A DNA stretch of 64,000 nucleotides, from positions 1 through 64,000 of the forward strand of contig QEYB01000599.1 of NCBI GenBank assembly GCA_017562135.1, given 5' to 3'. This DNA comes from Dipylidium caninum (lineage: Eukaryota > Platyhelminthes > Cestoda > Cyclophyllidea > Dipylidiidae). The notes beneath the pieces were generated by a model. The model was not told the origin of the DNA, did not search any database, and saw only the letters and a list, made by a program, of their open reading frames with translations. A program made the position numbers and the translations under genes. Below are positions 35,858-50,068 of the stretch, in pieces (within the stretch, counting starts at the first letter, position 1; every line of letters begins with the position of its first letter).

Positions 35858-38372
35858 TTATGAGTTCCTACTTTTCTTGTTTTTCTTTGGTGGAACATGG
35901 AGAGTGGGCTTAAGTGCCGCGTGACCCGTCTCCTTTATATGAACAAATAATTTATTTCGGGAGAGAAATTGTTCCATGCATGTCAGACAGACGTTATTTT
36001 GGGCATCTGAACCTAAAATACCAAGAAAAATAAGGGTCGGGGCGAAAATGAGCTACTTACGTGGCGGCGGGGCAACCTTTGATTTAACCTCAGGAGAGTG
36101 GGAGGAACCGTAATTTTCCACTTCGTTATCGTTTCCCAAGGCTTCTTCTAGGTTATTGGAAATTTCGGAAATATTTGTTTCCGAGGTTTCGGCTCGTTGC
36201 TGACGTCTCCTTGCTTTCTTAGAGCGTTTCGTCAATTTTATTTGTACCGGATCGGGAAATCTATTACTCCCGGAGGACGTATCCTCCTCTAAGAAGTAAA
36301 ATAGAACTAAAATTATAAAAGATAAAGCCAGTCTTCGTAATAACGAGAATTTGTGACTTGCCGTCCCACGGATCTTCTCCTTCATTCGTTAACTTTTCTT
36401 CCTCAAGCAATGCCTCTCGAAGCAGATCCATCTGTTTCTTATGTTTTTTCGAGGCCTCGTGATTCTTCTTCGATCCCACGTTCGTGAAACTCTTGTCGCA
36501 GGCAACACAATAAAGTTCATCCTCATCACTTTCAGACGAATCTGTGGTATCTTCGACAATACCCGTTTCCTTTCTCTTCCCCCACATTTCAGACTCTATC
36601 TTAGATAACTCCGCTTCAAATTCCTCGGCCCACTGAGCAGCCAAACCTCCAGTAGCCATTTCCCCGGCCCAGGCTTCCTCCAGATCCGCAATATTTCTAA
36701 GGATACAGTATTGTAAAAAGAGATGAAACGGCCTTCTTACCTCTGTCGCACCTTGTTTGCTTGCTCCTGGTTGCGTGCATGAACATTTTTAGCCGCCTCT
36801 GCAAGGCGTTCCCACTGGGCCTCTAGACGCTTGTCCCGACGTCGCACGTAGGCAACGAGTTGACGGACTTTCCTCGTTACGCTCCTTTTTGGCCGCTTCC
36901 CGGGCTTTACGATTTTCTACCTCTGCCGCACGTCGCTCCTGGTCACAACGGGAGTCACATTAGCTATTAATGTAAAATTTGAGGCTTTCTAGTGAATGTC
37001 GCGTTTACAACCGTTTAAATAAGATTCCACTTACTAACCTCTACTCCTACTTAATCCGTCAATTCCCCCATTTCCCATTTCGTTTGTCACGTGCTACGTC
37101 TTAACGTTGGTTATTTGGTGGTTTTAGTTGGTAAATTGTTTTTCATAGTAGGAGTCACGGATCTTTAGTAGTTTCATGAAAAATAATAAATTCTGGCATT
37201 TAGGACAAATACCAATCTGAGTACATAGCGTAATGAGCGCTGAAGCAGGTTATAGCTTAAGGCAAATAGCAAGATGATTGTATAAATTTTGTGCGTGCTT
37301 TTGCAGGAGAGACTTTCAAAAGCCGAACTTCATATTTTTGTCAGCTACCGCTACGTTAAATCAATCAGATAGATAAAATAGGCTTGGCCACCGCCACATT
37401 GTGGACGTAATTTCTTCAAATATGAATCGTTTCTAGTCTAATTGGTGAAAGAGCGAACAAATAAAATGCATATTTTGCCTATACTGCAGGGCAAACGAGA
37501 ATATACTCACCACAGAACCAGCTGAAGACATGCTGCCTACATAACATAAAAACATTTTTTATACAGTGTAGTCCCAACTCAAATACAGTCATTCACTCCC
37601 CTAGAAGTACTGTACGATTACCTTAGATTAGAAAGGGTAAACAAGTAGTAGTTTAGTTACATGACAAACGGTACAAAACCCTGTTCAATTCGTGTTTTAC
37701 TTACGATTCTTGAATTCAGGCGCCTTGTATCATACGGTTCTACCCAAGAGTAAGATTTTCGGGTAGAGAAACCATCCCAAAATGTATAAAATTGTTGAAC
37801 CACGGCATCGTAATCGCTGTCTGATTTTCCAAAGGAAGGGAAACCGGTAGAATAATCACTGGAAGCCCTTTGCTCCTCCTTCGCAATGTCTTCAAAGGCG
37901 CGTCGAAAGACAGTGTAGAAACCCTGGAGAAAAGAATGTCAGATTTTTCCGCAGAAGCGCAAGGTAGTTAAAAAGAAGAATCAGACTCTAGGTTCATCAT
38001 CGTAATCCACGAAACAGGAACGAGAGAAGAACTTAAAAACGTCTAGTCGCTCTTCCTGGTAGTTCCCGCCAGCACCGCCTTGTCCGCCACGGAGAATCTC
38101 TTCCCTGTGACGATCGTACCAAGCACGCTCCTGGGCATTAGATAAAACTCTGCAAGCTATCATTGTCATTAGAAAGAGGATTACCGGTATGCTTCTTGGA
38201 TTTCTTGGAATTTGGCAGTGGCCTCCTCAGTGGGATTTTTATCTGGATGCCACTTTAAGGACGCCTTATAATAAGCTTTTTTGAGTTCTGCTAAGTCAGC
38301 TGTCCGTTCGACCTCTAGTAGAGTTAATATGCTGGAAAACTACCAACCTAACAATTCGTAAAAGCACCGCAT
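35858..38372 (-). CDS. DNAJC21: DnaJ homolog subfamily C member 21
   Basis: J-domain co-chaperone (yeast Jjj1 relative) that works with Hsp70 in late 60S ribosome maturation. Minus-strand exons: 38348-38372, 38185-38314, 37987-38149, 37705-37923, 36741-36938, 36358-36696, 36061-36288, 35858-36012. The J domain has [12 protein letters not shown] with the HPD triad. It is followed by the conserved [16 protein letters not shown] and [16 protein letters not shown] segment, a charged coiled-coil, a C2H2 finger ([22 protein letters not shown]) and a C-terminal second finger ([23 protein letters not shown]), matching the family architecture. A one-base frame break lies near 36867-36874, and the junction 36358/36288 does not keep phase; both are probably sequence errors. 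It overlaps no neighbour; ATE1 copy B ends 176 bases from its stop on the opposite strand. Confidence 0.9.
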
Positions 38373-38768
38373 GTTATAAGGACAACGTGTCCTCAAGGTA
38401 GCCACCAATTTGAAAAGTGCTCGTTCTCCATGTGTTACACTCGTCCTTGTTACACGTGTTTTATACATTTTAAAAATAACAACAAAACCTTATATTAGAA
38501 CGCATTACCTTTTTTGTCAAAGGTCGCATTTGGCTCTAATTTCTTTGATTGTATGCTTGGGAAGAGTGATTGTCTCTCAAGGTCAACCCGGCCGCTTCCA
38601 TTAGGTCGTGTTGCGTGTGCCCGTTTCCTTTTTTATCAGGACCTTGGCTTACGGTGATTTCTCGTTATAATTTAGATTACTTAGTTTTTTAGGCTAAGCA
38701 GCTTTGTTTGCATCTTTGAACAGAAAACAGCTACATTCTCCTGCTCTACAAAATGTCGGCGACTGGAG

Positions 38769-39590
38769 ATGGCGAGGCCCCAATTTATACCGGAGCAAAA
38801 ATTTGAATGTTAGTTGATACCCGAATTTCACTCCAAATTCTTAGACTTAGATCATACTGCAGACGTTCAGTAAGCCTGCAATTCCTTTTGGAATATTCCT
38901 TAACTTGAGACTTCACGCATGGGGTGCGAACTTAGTGGAAGCCTTTGAACAGGTACAGTTTACTATGCCTTTATATAGTGTACGTGATTAGGTCGCGATG
39001 GCTATGTTTGGTTATATGACTACGGACTATAATTCCGTTGATTTATTGAGACCCTTCAAGGTCGAAGCAGAGGGTAAGGTTCTCCAACTATCGCCTCATT
39101 TTTTATACTGAAGTTGTATTTTATGTGCTCTTTTCTTACGGCAGTCTTTCCTGTATATTATACTTTTTCGTATGAAAGCCGTTAAATGCTTAGATTTAAC
39201 CCTTTTTAATGCTATTATTTTTCTGATTTAGGCATAGACATGAAAAGCCTTCTTTATCAATTTCTCGACGAATGGCTTTTCGCTTTTTCTGCCGATGAGT
39301 TCTTTATTCCAAGGGTAGTATTTATTTCCTTTTAAGATACGGCCTAATTCTGTTTTGTGCCTTAGGTGGTCAAAATTACGGAATTCAATAAGGATTCTTT
39401 CCGTATAAAATCAGTGGGGTTAGTCGTATTCTTTTTCTATATACGTGCTTATTGCTTTTCCAGGTGGGGTGAACCCTTCAATGTGAAAAAGCATCCTCAG
39501 GGTACAGAAGTGAAAGCTATCACCTATTCTAATATGCAGATTCATGAGGCGGAGGAACGTTGCGATGTTTTTGTGATTATTGATATCTAA
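38769..39590 (+). CDS. ZBTB8OS: Archease, tRNA ligase activator
   Basis: Archease helps the RtcB tRNA-splicing ligase turn over by promoting its guanylylation; in animals it acts in tRNA splicing and XBP1 mRNA splicing. Complete gene with seven small exons: 38769-38808, 38845-38869, 38910-38952, 38992-39073, 39232-39314, 39366-39418, 39464-39590. The product begins MARPQFIPEQKFEYLDHTAD. It keeps the family blocks QLHAWGANLVEAFEQ, AMAMFGYMTTD, LLYQFLDEWLFAFSADEFF, KHPQGTEVKAITY and the C-terminal VFVIIDI; the aspartates used for metal binding are present. About 150 residues, as expected. The introns of 36, 40 and 39 bases near the 5' end are extremely short. Divergently oriented from DNAJC21, starts about 400 bases apart, so they may share a promoter region. 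Confidence 0.95.
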
Positions 39591-41908
39591 CTACAAGACA
39601 TCCGTTTTTATAAGATATTTGTGCTAAAATAAGTTATTTTCTCTGCTTGAACTTCTTGGGCTTTTCGTTTAGTGGTTTTACCTTTCCTTTAGCTTAACCT
39701 AGTTAAATGTTTTATGACACTTTTCTCTTAGCTCTTCATATTTGCTTACATACTTATTGTCTGATGTATGATTTGTAACATAAACCGAGCTTTCATTGGG
39801 CTTTAACTAGGGTCAAGTTTCTTCATTTCACATTTTTTTAAATTTTTTACTCTGCAGCTGTTTCTTCACGCATCCGTACATTCTGTATGTGTCGTAACTT
39901 CGTTTGTGCTGCATAAGATGATTTGGTGATTATCGTCACAGTTGTGGTGCAAGGTTCTCTTTCATAGGTGCTGGTAGGTAAAATGAAGGGCGTCTCCAGA
40001 GGTTTGTACTGTCGGAAGTGGGAATATGTCTTTGTTTGATACAGGTTTGGTTGTTTGCATTAGAAAAAAGACAGCAAGTAGCAGACAGCCTTCTTGGTAA
40101 TGTTATTTTTCTCCTAGGCGACCTTTAATTTAGAGCAAAAGCATGTCTTTGAGACGTCTCATGTAGTTAAAAACTTATCTTCTTTGTAGTGATACGTAAT
40201 CCCACGGAACACGGGACAGACAGGTGTATTGTTATTCTCACTGGTGGCGGCCCTTTAAAACCACAAACGCATACTCGTTTGTAGCTTTTAATTTAAATTT
40301 TCGAGAATTCATTTAATTCGCTTGTTTTCTGCCAAGCCAGTCGGTATGTCCATCAATTAGTTTGTGTTGGACAAAAGCTGCACTGACTCTCAGGACGAAA
40401 CGTCTCTTTAACTTGCCCCTTTGCCAAATTCGTTCCCCTGCGTTTAAGAAGTGTAATGTAACTATTCTTCGAAATGAATCTATAAATAATTTCATTTATG
40501 ATATGTTAGAATTTGAGGTTTTTTATTGAACAAAACCAAGAATCCTACGCAATGCCATTTGAGCCATATATAATGGAACGGTTCTTGGCTCACTCTGAAG
40601 TGGAAGGACTTTTATAGTTCTCTACCCTTTCTACATATTACAGACAAATACCTTCTGGAATTGTACAATATTTAGGCGCTAAACTTCACGCACCTCCACT
40701 CGATTTCATTATGTTTCGAGACCTTCGAAAGTTGGCCGGCAAATATTTGAAGTTATCAGCCCGCAGAATTAGAATCTTCACCCTATCCCGCTTTAAGCAT
40801 GGTTACGGTAATGTTGGCTTCTTAGTCTGGCACTGGGTCCACTAATCTTGTTCTGTTCACAACTGTGTTTTTGCTAACCTATTTTCCATTATGAATTCAG
40901 TAGTAATTTCCCGGAAGTCATCAATACTGTCCGTTTGTAGGAGATGGTTAAGCGCAATTTTGACTTGGATTGGGTCAGTACGGTTACTCACACTGTCTCC
41001 AATGTTACACTTGTCGTTGCCTTCTGACATAAATCATACCACGTAGCAGCGCTTTACTGAATGTCTTACAAGGATGAACATCAAGTAAGGAAAGGACGAA
41101 GCCGTTAACATCCTCGCTTCGAGATAGGCCAGATAGAACTATTTTTACGTTGTCAAAGGTGTGATCTCAAACTCATTCCAATAGCTCTCGGAGGCGTGTG
41201 ATGTACTTCGTCTAACGATTTAAATCGATTTCTGGGGAGCTTAGCGGTGTAGTTCCTAATTTATTGCGCGAGAATATTATTACGAAGAGGGGGGAGCTAA
41301 GTTTGCGTTTATTGACGAAATTTGACCCCTTAAGGAACGGTTTCAGAAAAGTTGATTGTGGTTTGCTTGTTTTAGGCAAGTACGGTTATGATTCAGGAGA
41401 GCGGTTAGTAGGTCGAAGAAATCGCCTTAAGTGGATGGCGTTTTCCACGAAAGACTATCGATCATGAATTTTGCAGATGAAAGTACTCATCCTTTAGTGT
41501 ATATAGGAACCCAAAGGGAACTTGGTCTACCAGCGTTTGAACTCGTTGTTTGGATTGGAAATCACGTAATATAAGCCTACATGAACTACTCAAGCCGGTC
41601 GCTACTAAAACTTTATTTTGTGCAGCGTGTGCTCAATTATTAAACTTACTTGGATTTCTCATTGGCTTTGCATGGCAGACGTTCATATTCTGTTAAGTGA
41701 ACTAATTTTTACAATCATTCTCAAATTTTGAGACAATGTCTCTATTAACCTTTTAAAAGTTTATTGTTGCCATCTAGGAGCAAATTGACGGCCTAAAAAT
41801 CTTGAAACAAGGACTGAATGCATATCTATCGGGCACATTTTATTTTCTAAATTAGTCTTTCGATCAAGGCCATCTGGGCGGTGTGCGAGCGGTGGGACCT
41901 TTCTAGTA
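39591..41908. other. Intergenic region between archease and TMEM143-like
   Basis: About 2.3 kb, AT-rich. Contains short open frames (40313-40495 minus, 41264-41467 plus) without recognisable domains or splice partners. No repeat or RNA gene recognised. Confidence 0.6.
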
Positions 41909-44900
41909 ATGCAGGCTCATCGTAATCTTATCCGATTGGGCCACGCACCGCCGAATATCATTATAAGTCGAAATAAAATCACATTAAGCTCTATCAAGTC
42001 ATTTTTAAAGTCGGCAAAAATCCGTATAGGCGAATGGAAAACATTGGAGATCCCCCCGACACTCTATCAGAAACCATTGAAGTATTTTTACTCTCCATTC
42101 AACCGATCTTATTTAGGAATCGTTATGTTCCTCTTTCAAAAAGGTTTCTGTTTCGTGAATTAAGCACCGATTCTAGCGTAGTTTCTCCCTCATCCAAGAA
42201 ACTGCTTGAAGACATTTCAATGTTTCTTGACGAGAAAATTGCTGATCAATACAGGTATATCACTGAGGAATCAATGGTGAGTTGTGTAGGATTATAGCCT
42301 AAACCGCTGAAAGAACTCTAACTCGATATGTTGTTAGCCTGTTGTTTACTTTTATTGTATGCACTCGCACTTTTTTTCTTTATTAAATAAAGCTTTTATT
42401 TCAACCTCTAATGAGCACCAAAGCTGCTCCACTGCCATCTACAGATCCTGTATTGAGGGAAAGGAGTCTATTGCTTAGCCGGAAGGAACGATTGGATAAC
42501 GAGTTCTGGTTTTTAAAGAAATTGGATGAGATTGCACCCGTCGGAGGCTTCTCTGAAGTCTCCCAGGAAGCCCTGCAATCAGCCTGTTTTCCTCGAGAAT
42601 CTCGATCTTCGCATGTCAAGGTCTGCTGTATTGCGATATTAAGATTATATCTTGTTCTAATTTTGCCTCGGTTCATTTTAGAATTTTGGTTTAGCTGCCA
42701 TCCGAGCTGAATTTCTGTTCCATTTTTGGGCTCCATGTGCCAATTTCCAATTTATAGTTTGCTCTATATCGTTATGACTTTGCATACGGCGTTTGTAGCT
42801 ATTTGTCGAACAGTCTTTACATAATCTTTATTCCGATAAAAACTGGTGTCCTCGCTTTTAACAATTACTTCCCAATAAACTACTTTTATTTTGTATTACT
42901 AGCAGCAATGTGTTAATTTATGTTAATTTACCAAATATTTGAATACTTATTGCGCCCATAAACAGTAATTTAGCGAATTTCTGTCACGTAATCACTTTCC
43001 ATCTACTAATGCAGGCTAGTCAGGTGCAATAAACTCTATTTATGATTCTTCCTTGTTGCCTGTACTGACTTGTTGCCAAAATGGATTCGCGAAATATCGG
43101 CACATTTTCTTGTTGACTTTGCCTAGCAAATGAACTTATTTCTTACGTCAACCTTGGTATTGGTTGAAATCATTTTAACTCAAGAAATAGAATAACTTTA
43201 GGATTATCATTCCCTACGGATTTTGATTTTTAATTATGGTAATATGTTCTTTCACGGAATCACTCGGCTAATCCAGTATCTGCTCTTCGACATACAAAAC
43301 CCACGTTTTGCTTTCAAACTTTATTTTTTCATTCCCATGTCTATAACGGTTTGCGTTGCGAAGATTATCAGGCAATGTTTAATCTTAAAAAATCATCTAT
43401 TCGTTCACTTTCCCCACATTTACAGAATTACGTGGACCCAACTGACTACGACGTGCTGCGGGTGTGGACCCGTGGTCTACATCCCTCCTGCATGTACCCC
43501 CTCGATCGCTCTTCTAAGCAGCGCCCCGTGGAGGCGACGACCACCACCACCACAAACAATGTGTCGGATAATAGCATTGATGGCGGCAATGGACCTCAGC
43601 GTAAAGGACTTGTCGTCCTCAGACGATGGTTAGAATTTCTGACTAACCTAGTGGGGCCGAGAGCGTTAGCATTGGTGCCATCGGACCATCTGTGCTACAA
43701 CAATGTCCTTCTTGCCTACCGCCTCAAGGGAGACAATGGACTGTTTCTACGTATGCTTCGTGTAAGCACACTCAAGAGTCTTCCTCTATTTTCTCTGTGA
43801 TTATCAATAAAATGTCTGTTATTTTTCCGTTATCTGATTACAGAATAATTCTACTGCATGTTTAGGGAGTATGTTCTAGCCTCATTCTCACATGCAATTG
43901 TCTCCTTTTAAGGTTATCTAATTCAGCTTTCGTTAAAATTAACAATAAATTGAGAAATGTTATATGACCAGAGGAACCACTTCCTCCAACATGCACAAGC
44001 ATCAAGATCTCCATAAATGAGTGCCCGCTATCCTGGTTCAATGCATTCTCACCATCTTCTGTCAAGTCAACACTCGGCCCTTTTTGTTTTCTCATAGTTG
44101 TGATACTGACGAGTGCTGAATTGCGCTTAATACAATCTCATTAACCCATTAATCGTATTGGTAAACCTAATTGGGGAATCATCGAGTATTTTGAAGATGT
44201 TACTGAATCCGTGGCTCATTCTCTTGTGTCCAACATAATGCAGTTACAAGAGACTGAGTAACAATTCGTGAGGAAAAATTAATTGCTCTTCGCTCTCCCT
44301 CCTCTCTCCCTCATTTTGGAGTCCAAGCAGTCAATGAAAGCGTTGATGTAGTTTTTTTTTCGAGTCTCTATGTACTCCATTCTAATAGTCGGATACAAAC
44401 CGAATCTTCTACACAATGTTATTATTTGTTAACGTGGAGAAAATGGACCGAAAACGGGACCGGCGACGGAATTCGCAAATGTTGAAAATCTACGTAGCTA
44501 CATATATCCTGAAGCAATTGTCGCTCCACCCCTCGAGCCTACATTTTGAGCCAATTCTCAAATTGCTGTTTCCTTCTACGACCTTTTTAAGCACGTCCCA
44601 GTTTCACCAACCGCTGGTGGCAATGCCTTTGCGGAGGGTGTCGTGGACATGCTTCCTGCGCACCGCTTTTCCGGTCTCTCGGAAGGTGCCCGCGGTCTTG
44701 TGGTGGCTGCTGGTACAGTAGCCGCAATAGGCCTTGGTGTCCTGTCACCCCTCACCTTCATCCTCACTGGTTTTGGCTCCTCCACCTCCGAAGCTGTACT
44801 TGCTTGGTGTCTCTCCGCCGCCACCACTAGTGGCGCCATTGCGGCTCTCGTCGCCCTCCGCTACTGGAAAGCACGTGCCGACTGGAGTGAGCGTCTGCGC

Positions 44901-46273
44901 AAACTCGTGAGTCTATTAACGCGACCTCCATTACCTGGCGCTTTCATTTGATTATTGTGGATTCCAAGCAAATTGAGACCTTCTTGACGCTTATTTTATT
45001 GTGCGAGAGACAAATCCTTGAAACCAGCGACGCCTTCACATTTTCTTCACTTCTTGTAGGTTAAGTTAGAGGAACCAACTCATTGTGCTATCACAGTACC
45101 TTCCGTAGAAATTTTTTAGCGCGTTAAAGAGCTGCTGGGGTTCTATACTTGTACACACACCAGAGGGAGGTAATGTTCAAATAGATATAACATCTACTAT
45201 TCCATAACATCCTTGATTTTTCTAATATCGCAGAATAGATAGTTTCATTCTAACAACATTGTCATACCATACTTGCTATCGCGGGAATTGTGACTTTTTC
45301 AGATAGGAAAGCAGGTCACTCCTCTGTTCGGTTCATTGTATAAATGGCGTCCTGGAAACTACAGATAATTCCGTTTTCTTCGGTGTAATTTTACTATCTT
45401 CTTTCGGGATGATTTCTTAGACTATTCTTCATTTCATCAGATTAATCTTTTCCTAGCTTTTAGTAGAGAACATCACCCGTTTCGTCATTCCCCTTAACCT
45501 GTCTCGATGCCCATAAACGCCTTAGGTTTAAGCTCAAGTCCGACGAGGAACATCCGCCCAACTAGTCAAACATTGCTAATAATTAATTCCTTTAATGTCA
45601 CAATCTGTGTTAAGTCCGCTACATTATTGGATACCCTCTGTGAATAACACGAGTACTCATAAACAGAGGTTACTTTCGTTACTTTTTTTCTCTGTAGTCA
45701 CTCGTTTGTGAGTTCAACTCGGGCGGGTTCGCTTTGGCTCACTTCCTCGGTCTAGCCCAAGCAGAACTCTTCAAATCTGCTCTCCTCGTCTACGCTCTGC
45801 TATTGCAGCCCTCTGAATGTGGGTTTTTATCACTCTGTCACTTTATATCTCGCCCCAATCTTCATGCTCATTCAGTCCCTCTGCTTCATTGACCAGGCAA
45901 AACACTACTGAAACGCAGTCAACTCGAGGTTCGCGCCGAGTCTTGGATAGCTAAACGTCTGTCGCCGTATAGTCACATCAATCTGCCCGCCTCGGCTGGG
46001 AAGCCTGCTCCCTTTTTACGCCGCTTCCGCCACAGAGAGGAAGTTTTCAGCGGTGGCTCGGGTCCCTGCTTCGATCTTCAATTTGACGCGGGCCCGGCGC
46101 TAGGGGTGCTTAGACATCTGGGTCTTGTTCGGGGTAGTGATGAGGAAGGATTGGAAGTAACGGGAATGAAGCCTTCGAATAGTAATGCCGAAAGGAAGGG
46201 AACCTCGGCATTTCTCAGTCCAGAGTGTGAAGAAGATGATCTTGGCTTTCCCAGAATCCTAATTCGTCAATGA
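41909..46273 (+). CDS. TMEM143: TMEM143-like protein (DUF3754 family)
   Basis: Predicted mitochondrial membrane protein of unknown biochemical role. Exons by frame and splice sites: 41909-42081, 42117-42276, 42393-42620, 43426-43761, 44592-44906, 45698-45818, 45897-46273. Family features in order: RYVPLSKRFLFREL near the N-terminus (like the RFIPFSK of vertebrate TMEM143); a middle segment with LRVWTRGLH; RRWLEFLTNLVGPRALALVP; then two hydrophobic stretches in the 44592-44906 exon (about 44690-44860) that should span the membrane; and a C-terminal region with WIAKRLSPYSHINLP. The second intron boundary is a 35-base intron (42082-42116). The acceptor chosen for 44592 (tttttaag) keeps phase but is less standard. 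An alternative 5' exon upstream is possible. Assignment rests on pattern and order of segments, not on a search. Confidence 0.75.
42621..43425 (+). other. TMEM143-like intron
   Basis: AT-rich intron, 805 bases, with normal donor (AAG|gtctgc) and acceptor (tttacag). Nothing else recognised. Confidence 0.6.
43762..44591 (+). other. TMEM143-like intron
   Basis: About 830 bases, AT-rich with a pyrimidine-rich stretch before the proposed acceptor. A 101-codon frame at 44416-44721 overlaps the next exon in another frame and is a shadow. Confidence 0.55.
44907..45697 (+). other. TMEM143-like intron
   Basis: About 790 bases, AT-rich, ending in a good acceptor (tttttctctgtag). No embedded feature found. 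Confidence 0.6.
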
Positions 46274-46497
46274 ATATTACGCGCCCCAGATAAATTTGTT
46301 ATACCTTTCGCACCTAGACGAAAATGAATGAGTATCTGACAATAATTTGTGCCATTTTACTCCCTGAGACACTTTATTACTATGCTGTAGGCGATTCAAA
46401 GACGATAAAATGACGAGTTGAAAATAGGATAGCAAAGTTCAAGAAAAATAACTTTTTGACAGATTTGAGGAACCTAAAAAGCTGGAGATCGGACTGT

Positions 46498-46503
46498 TTT
46501 ATT
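46498..46503 (-). terminator. Possible polyadenylation signal for CHCHD1
   Basis: AATAAA on the minus strand about 75 bases beyond the CHCHD1-like stop codon. Confidence 0.4.
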
Positions 46504-46575
46504 TGCGTAAGGCTTCTGTGTTTGGCGCTAGGTCAAACCTCTCGGAAATCAGCAAGTAAAAGGCATTGAAAATAT

Positions 46576-47192
46576 TCAAAAGGTGGTCGCGATGTGATCG
46601 ACGTAAGGAAAAAAAGCGCGAAGTGAGTTTCCACTACCCTCAATGTATGGAAACGAGTAACCCGTATAACCGGCCGCAAAAAGTGGAATGCATGTACTAA
46701 GATATGAATTATCCGAATGACACAAAGTCGGCGGGGTATGTACAGGAGCCGTGGCCGAAATCTCATGGTTCGGGGAATTTTCGTAGAAGCCTGTTAATAT
46801 GGAAAGAAGAGAGCTTTTTCGCTCTTCACTAGGATCGTCGGATTCAGTGCTGAAGTAGCCTGATTTGCGTTCCAGTTTTCTTCGCTCACGACCTGCCTCA
46901 GCACTAGCAACACAGTTACTGAAAGCATCTATCAACTGAAAGCACGGTCTTTCATCATAATCATTTGATTTCAAACAGGCTAACATCAAAGCCATTTCTT
47001 CGATGCAGACGGCTCCTTAAATTAGTGAAGTTAGTGCACGGTGGTAGGCATACTAGATTCCTTTTCTCCTTTGCCCGAGACCTTGTCCTTCAAAATAGGA
47101 TCCCTGTAGTATTTGTATTTGAAAAACTCAATGCTCTGAGGACGGCGTGTACTCCGTTTATACAGCCTACAAAGAGCGTCCGAAACCTTCAT
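46576..47192 (-). CDS. CHCHD1: CHCHD1 / mitochondrial ribosomal protein mS37
   Basis: Twin-cysteine protein of the small subunit of the mitochondrial ribosome, imported by the MIA40 pathway. Two minus-strand exons: 47054-47192 and 46576-47015, joined across a 38-base intron; the splice restores SRAVCIEEMALMLACLKSND. The CHCH signature is clear: CLKSNDYDERPC and CFQLIDAFSNC, i.e. Cys pairs spaced by about ten and nine residues, as in human CHCHD1. The N-terminal exon (MKVSDALCRLYKRSTR) is basic. The C-terminal tail after LLSILTGFYENSPN is about 60 residues longer than in vertebrates and looks unconserved, so an unseen 3' splice or an earlier stop may exist. Convergent with the TMEM143-like gene, about 300 bases apart. 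Confidence 0.8.
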
Positions 47193-48116
47193 CTCCAGAC
47201 CGCAGAGTAAGGAAATCCTAAAGTACCGCGGTGAACCTGAGACATTAAAAGTTATTTCACAACGCCTTGGCGAAAAGTCAAGAACTTATTATTCGCAAAC
47301 TAAAGTGCATAAGTTTGTATTCTTTGCACTTGTTATCCTACTAATACGACAACCGATATTATGGATTTACTTCCCTGAAACACAAGCAATAAAATGCTAG
47401 ACACATTGTCCCCTCGGTCTTTTAAGACCCCAATGACAACATCCCGAATTTTTACATATTTTGACATTCAGCTGTTACACATTACTTCATTTTTAGGCTA
47501 GATTCGGAGGCGCACACTGCTTCAGCGTACACTTACAGCCTCTTGGCTTTAGAATCGCCGCAAGCACCACCTACGTCCTTTCTTACAGCTTTGTCGTTTC
47601 TAACCAAACATCGATAGAATTTTTACTTTCAGCAATCCCATCCGTATGCTCACAACTTAAACTCATAATGTCCTATATACCCGCGATAACCACATCATAT
47701 TTTGTAAGAGCTAGGCAGATGTTGTTTTCAATTTATATGCAACACCTTAATGTTCGACCCTGATGCTTTTGTTATATCATACCACGTGCAGCTCGATGAC
47801 CTCTTATCTTCATCGGAGCTATATAAAAATGTTCTTGCGGTTTTCTCGCTATTCGTACAAAGTAGTGAGTTTTCTGTTTGTTTTTCCAGCAATATTTTTC
47901 TCAGTTTACGTAACGAAAACTGTTTTAATAACTCTTGCTACTTGGATAGCGTGCCATGATTCTCCAGCACATTAAAGCCCATTCGAATTTCGTACTTGAT
48001 AAGGTCACCTTCTTTTCTTAAAGCTGTCATTTTGTTCATGGTTTGTGTTGACCCCCTTAATTTATGGCCTTTTCTTCATTTTGATTCGTACCCTTAATAG
48101 ACACTTCTTCGCCACG
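47193..48116. other. Intergenic region upstream of glycerol kinase
   Basis: Divergent region between CHCHD1 (-) and glycerol kinase (+). One coding-like piece lies on the plus strand at 47499-47619: after 'cttcatttttag' it reads LDSEAHTASAYTYSLLALE and continues to a TAG. I could not find upstream exons for it, so no gene is called. Confidence 0.5.
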
Positions 48117-50068
<1,952 letters not shown>

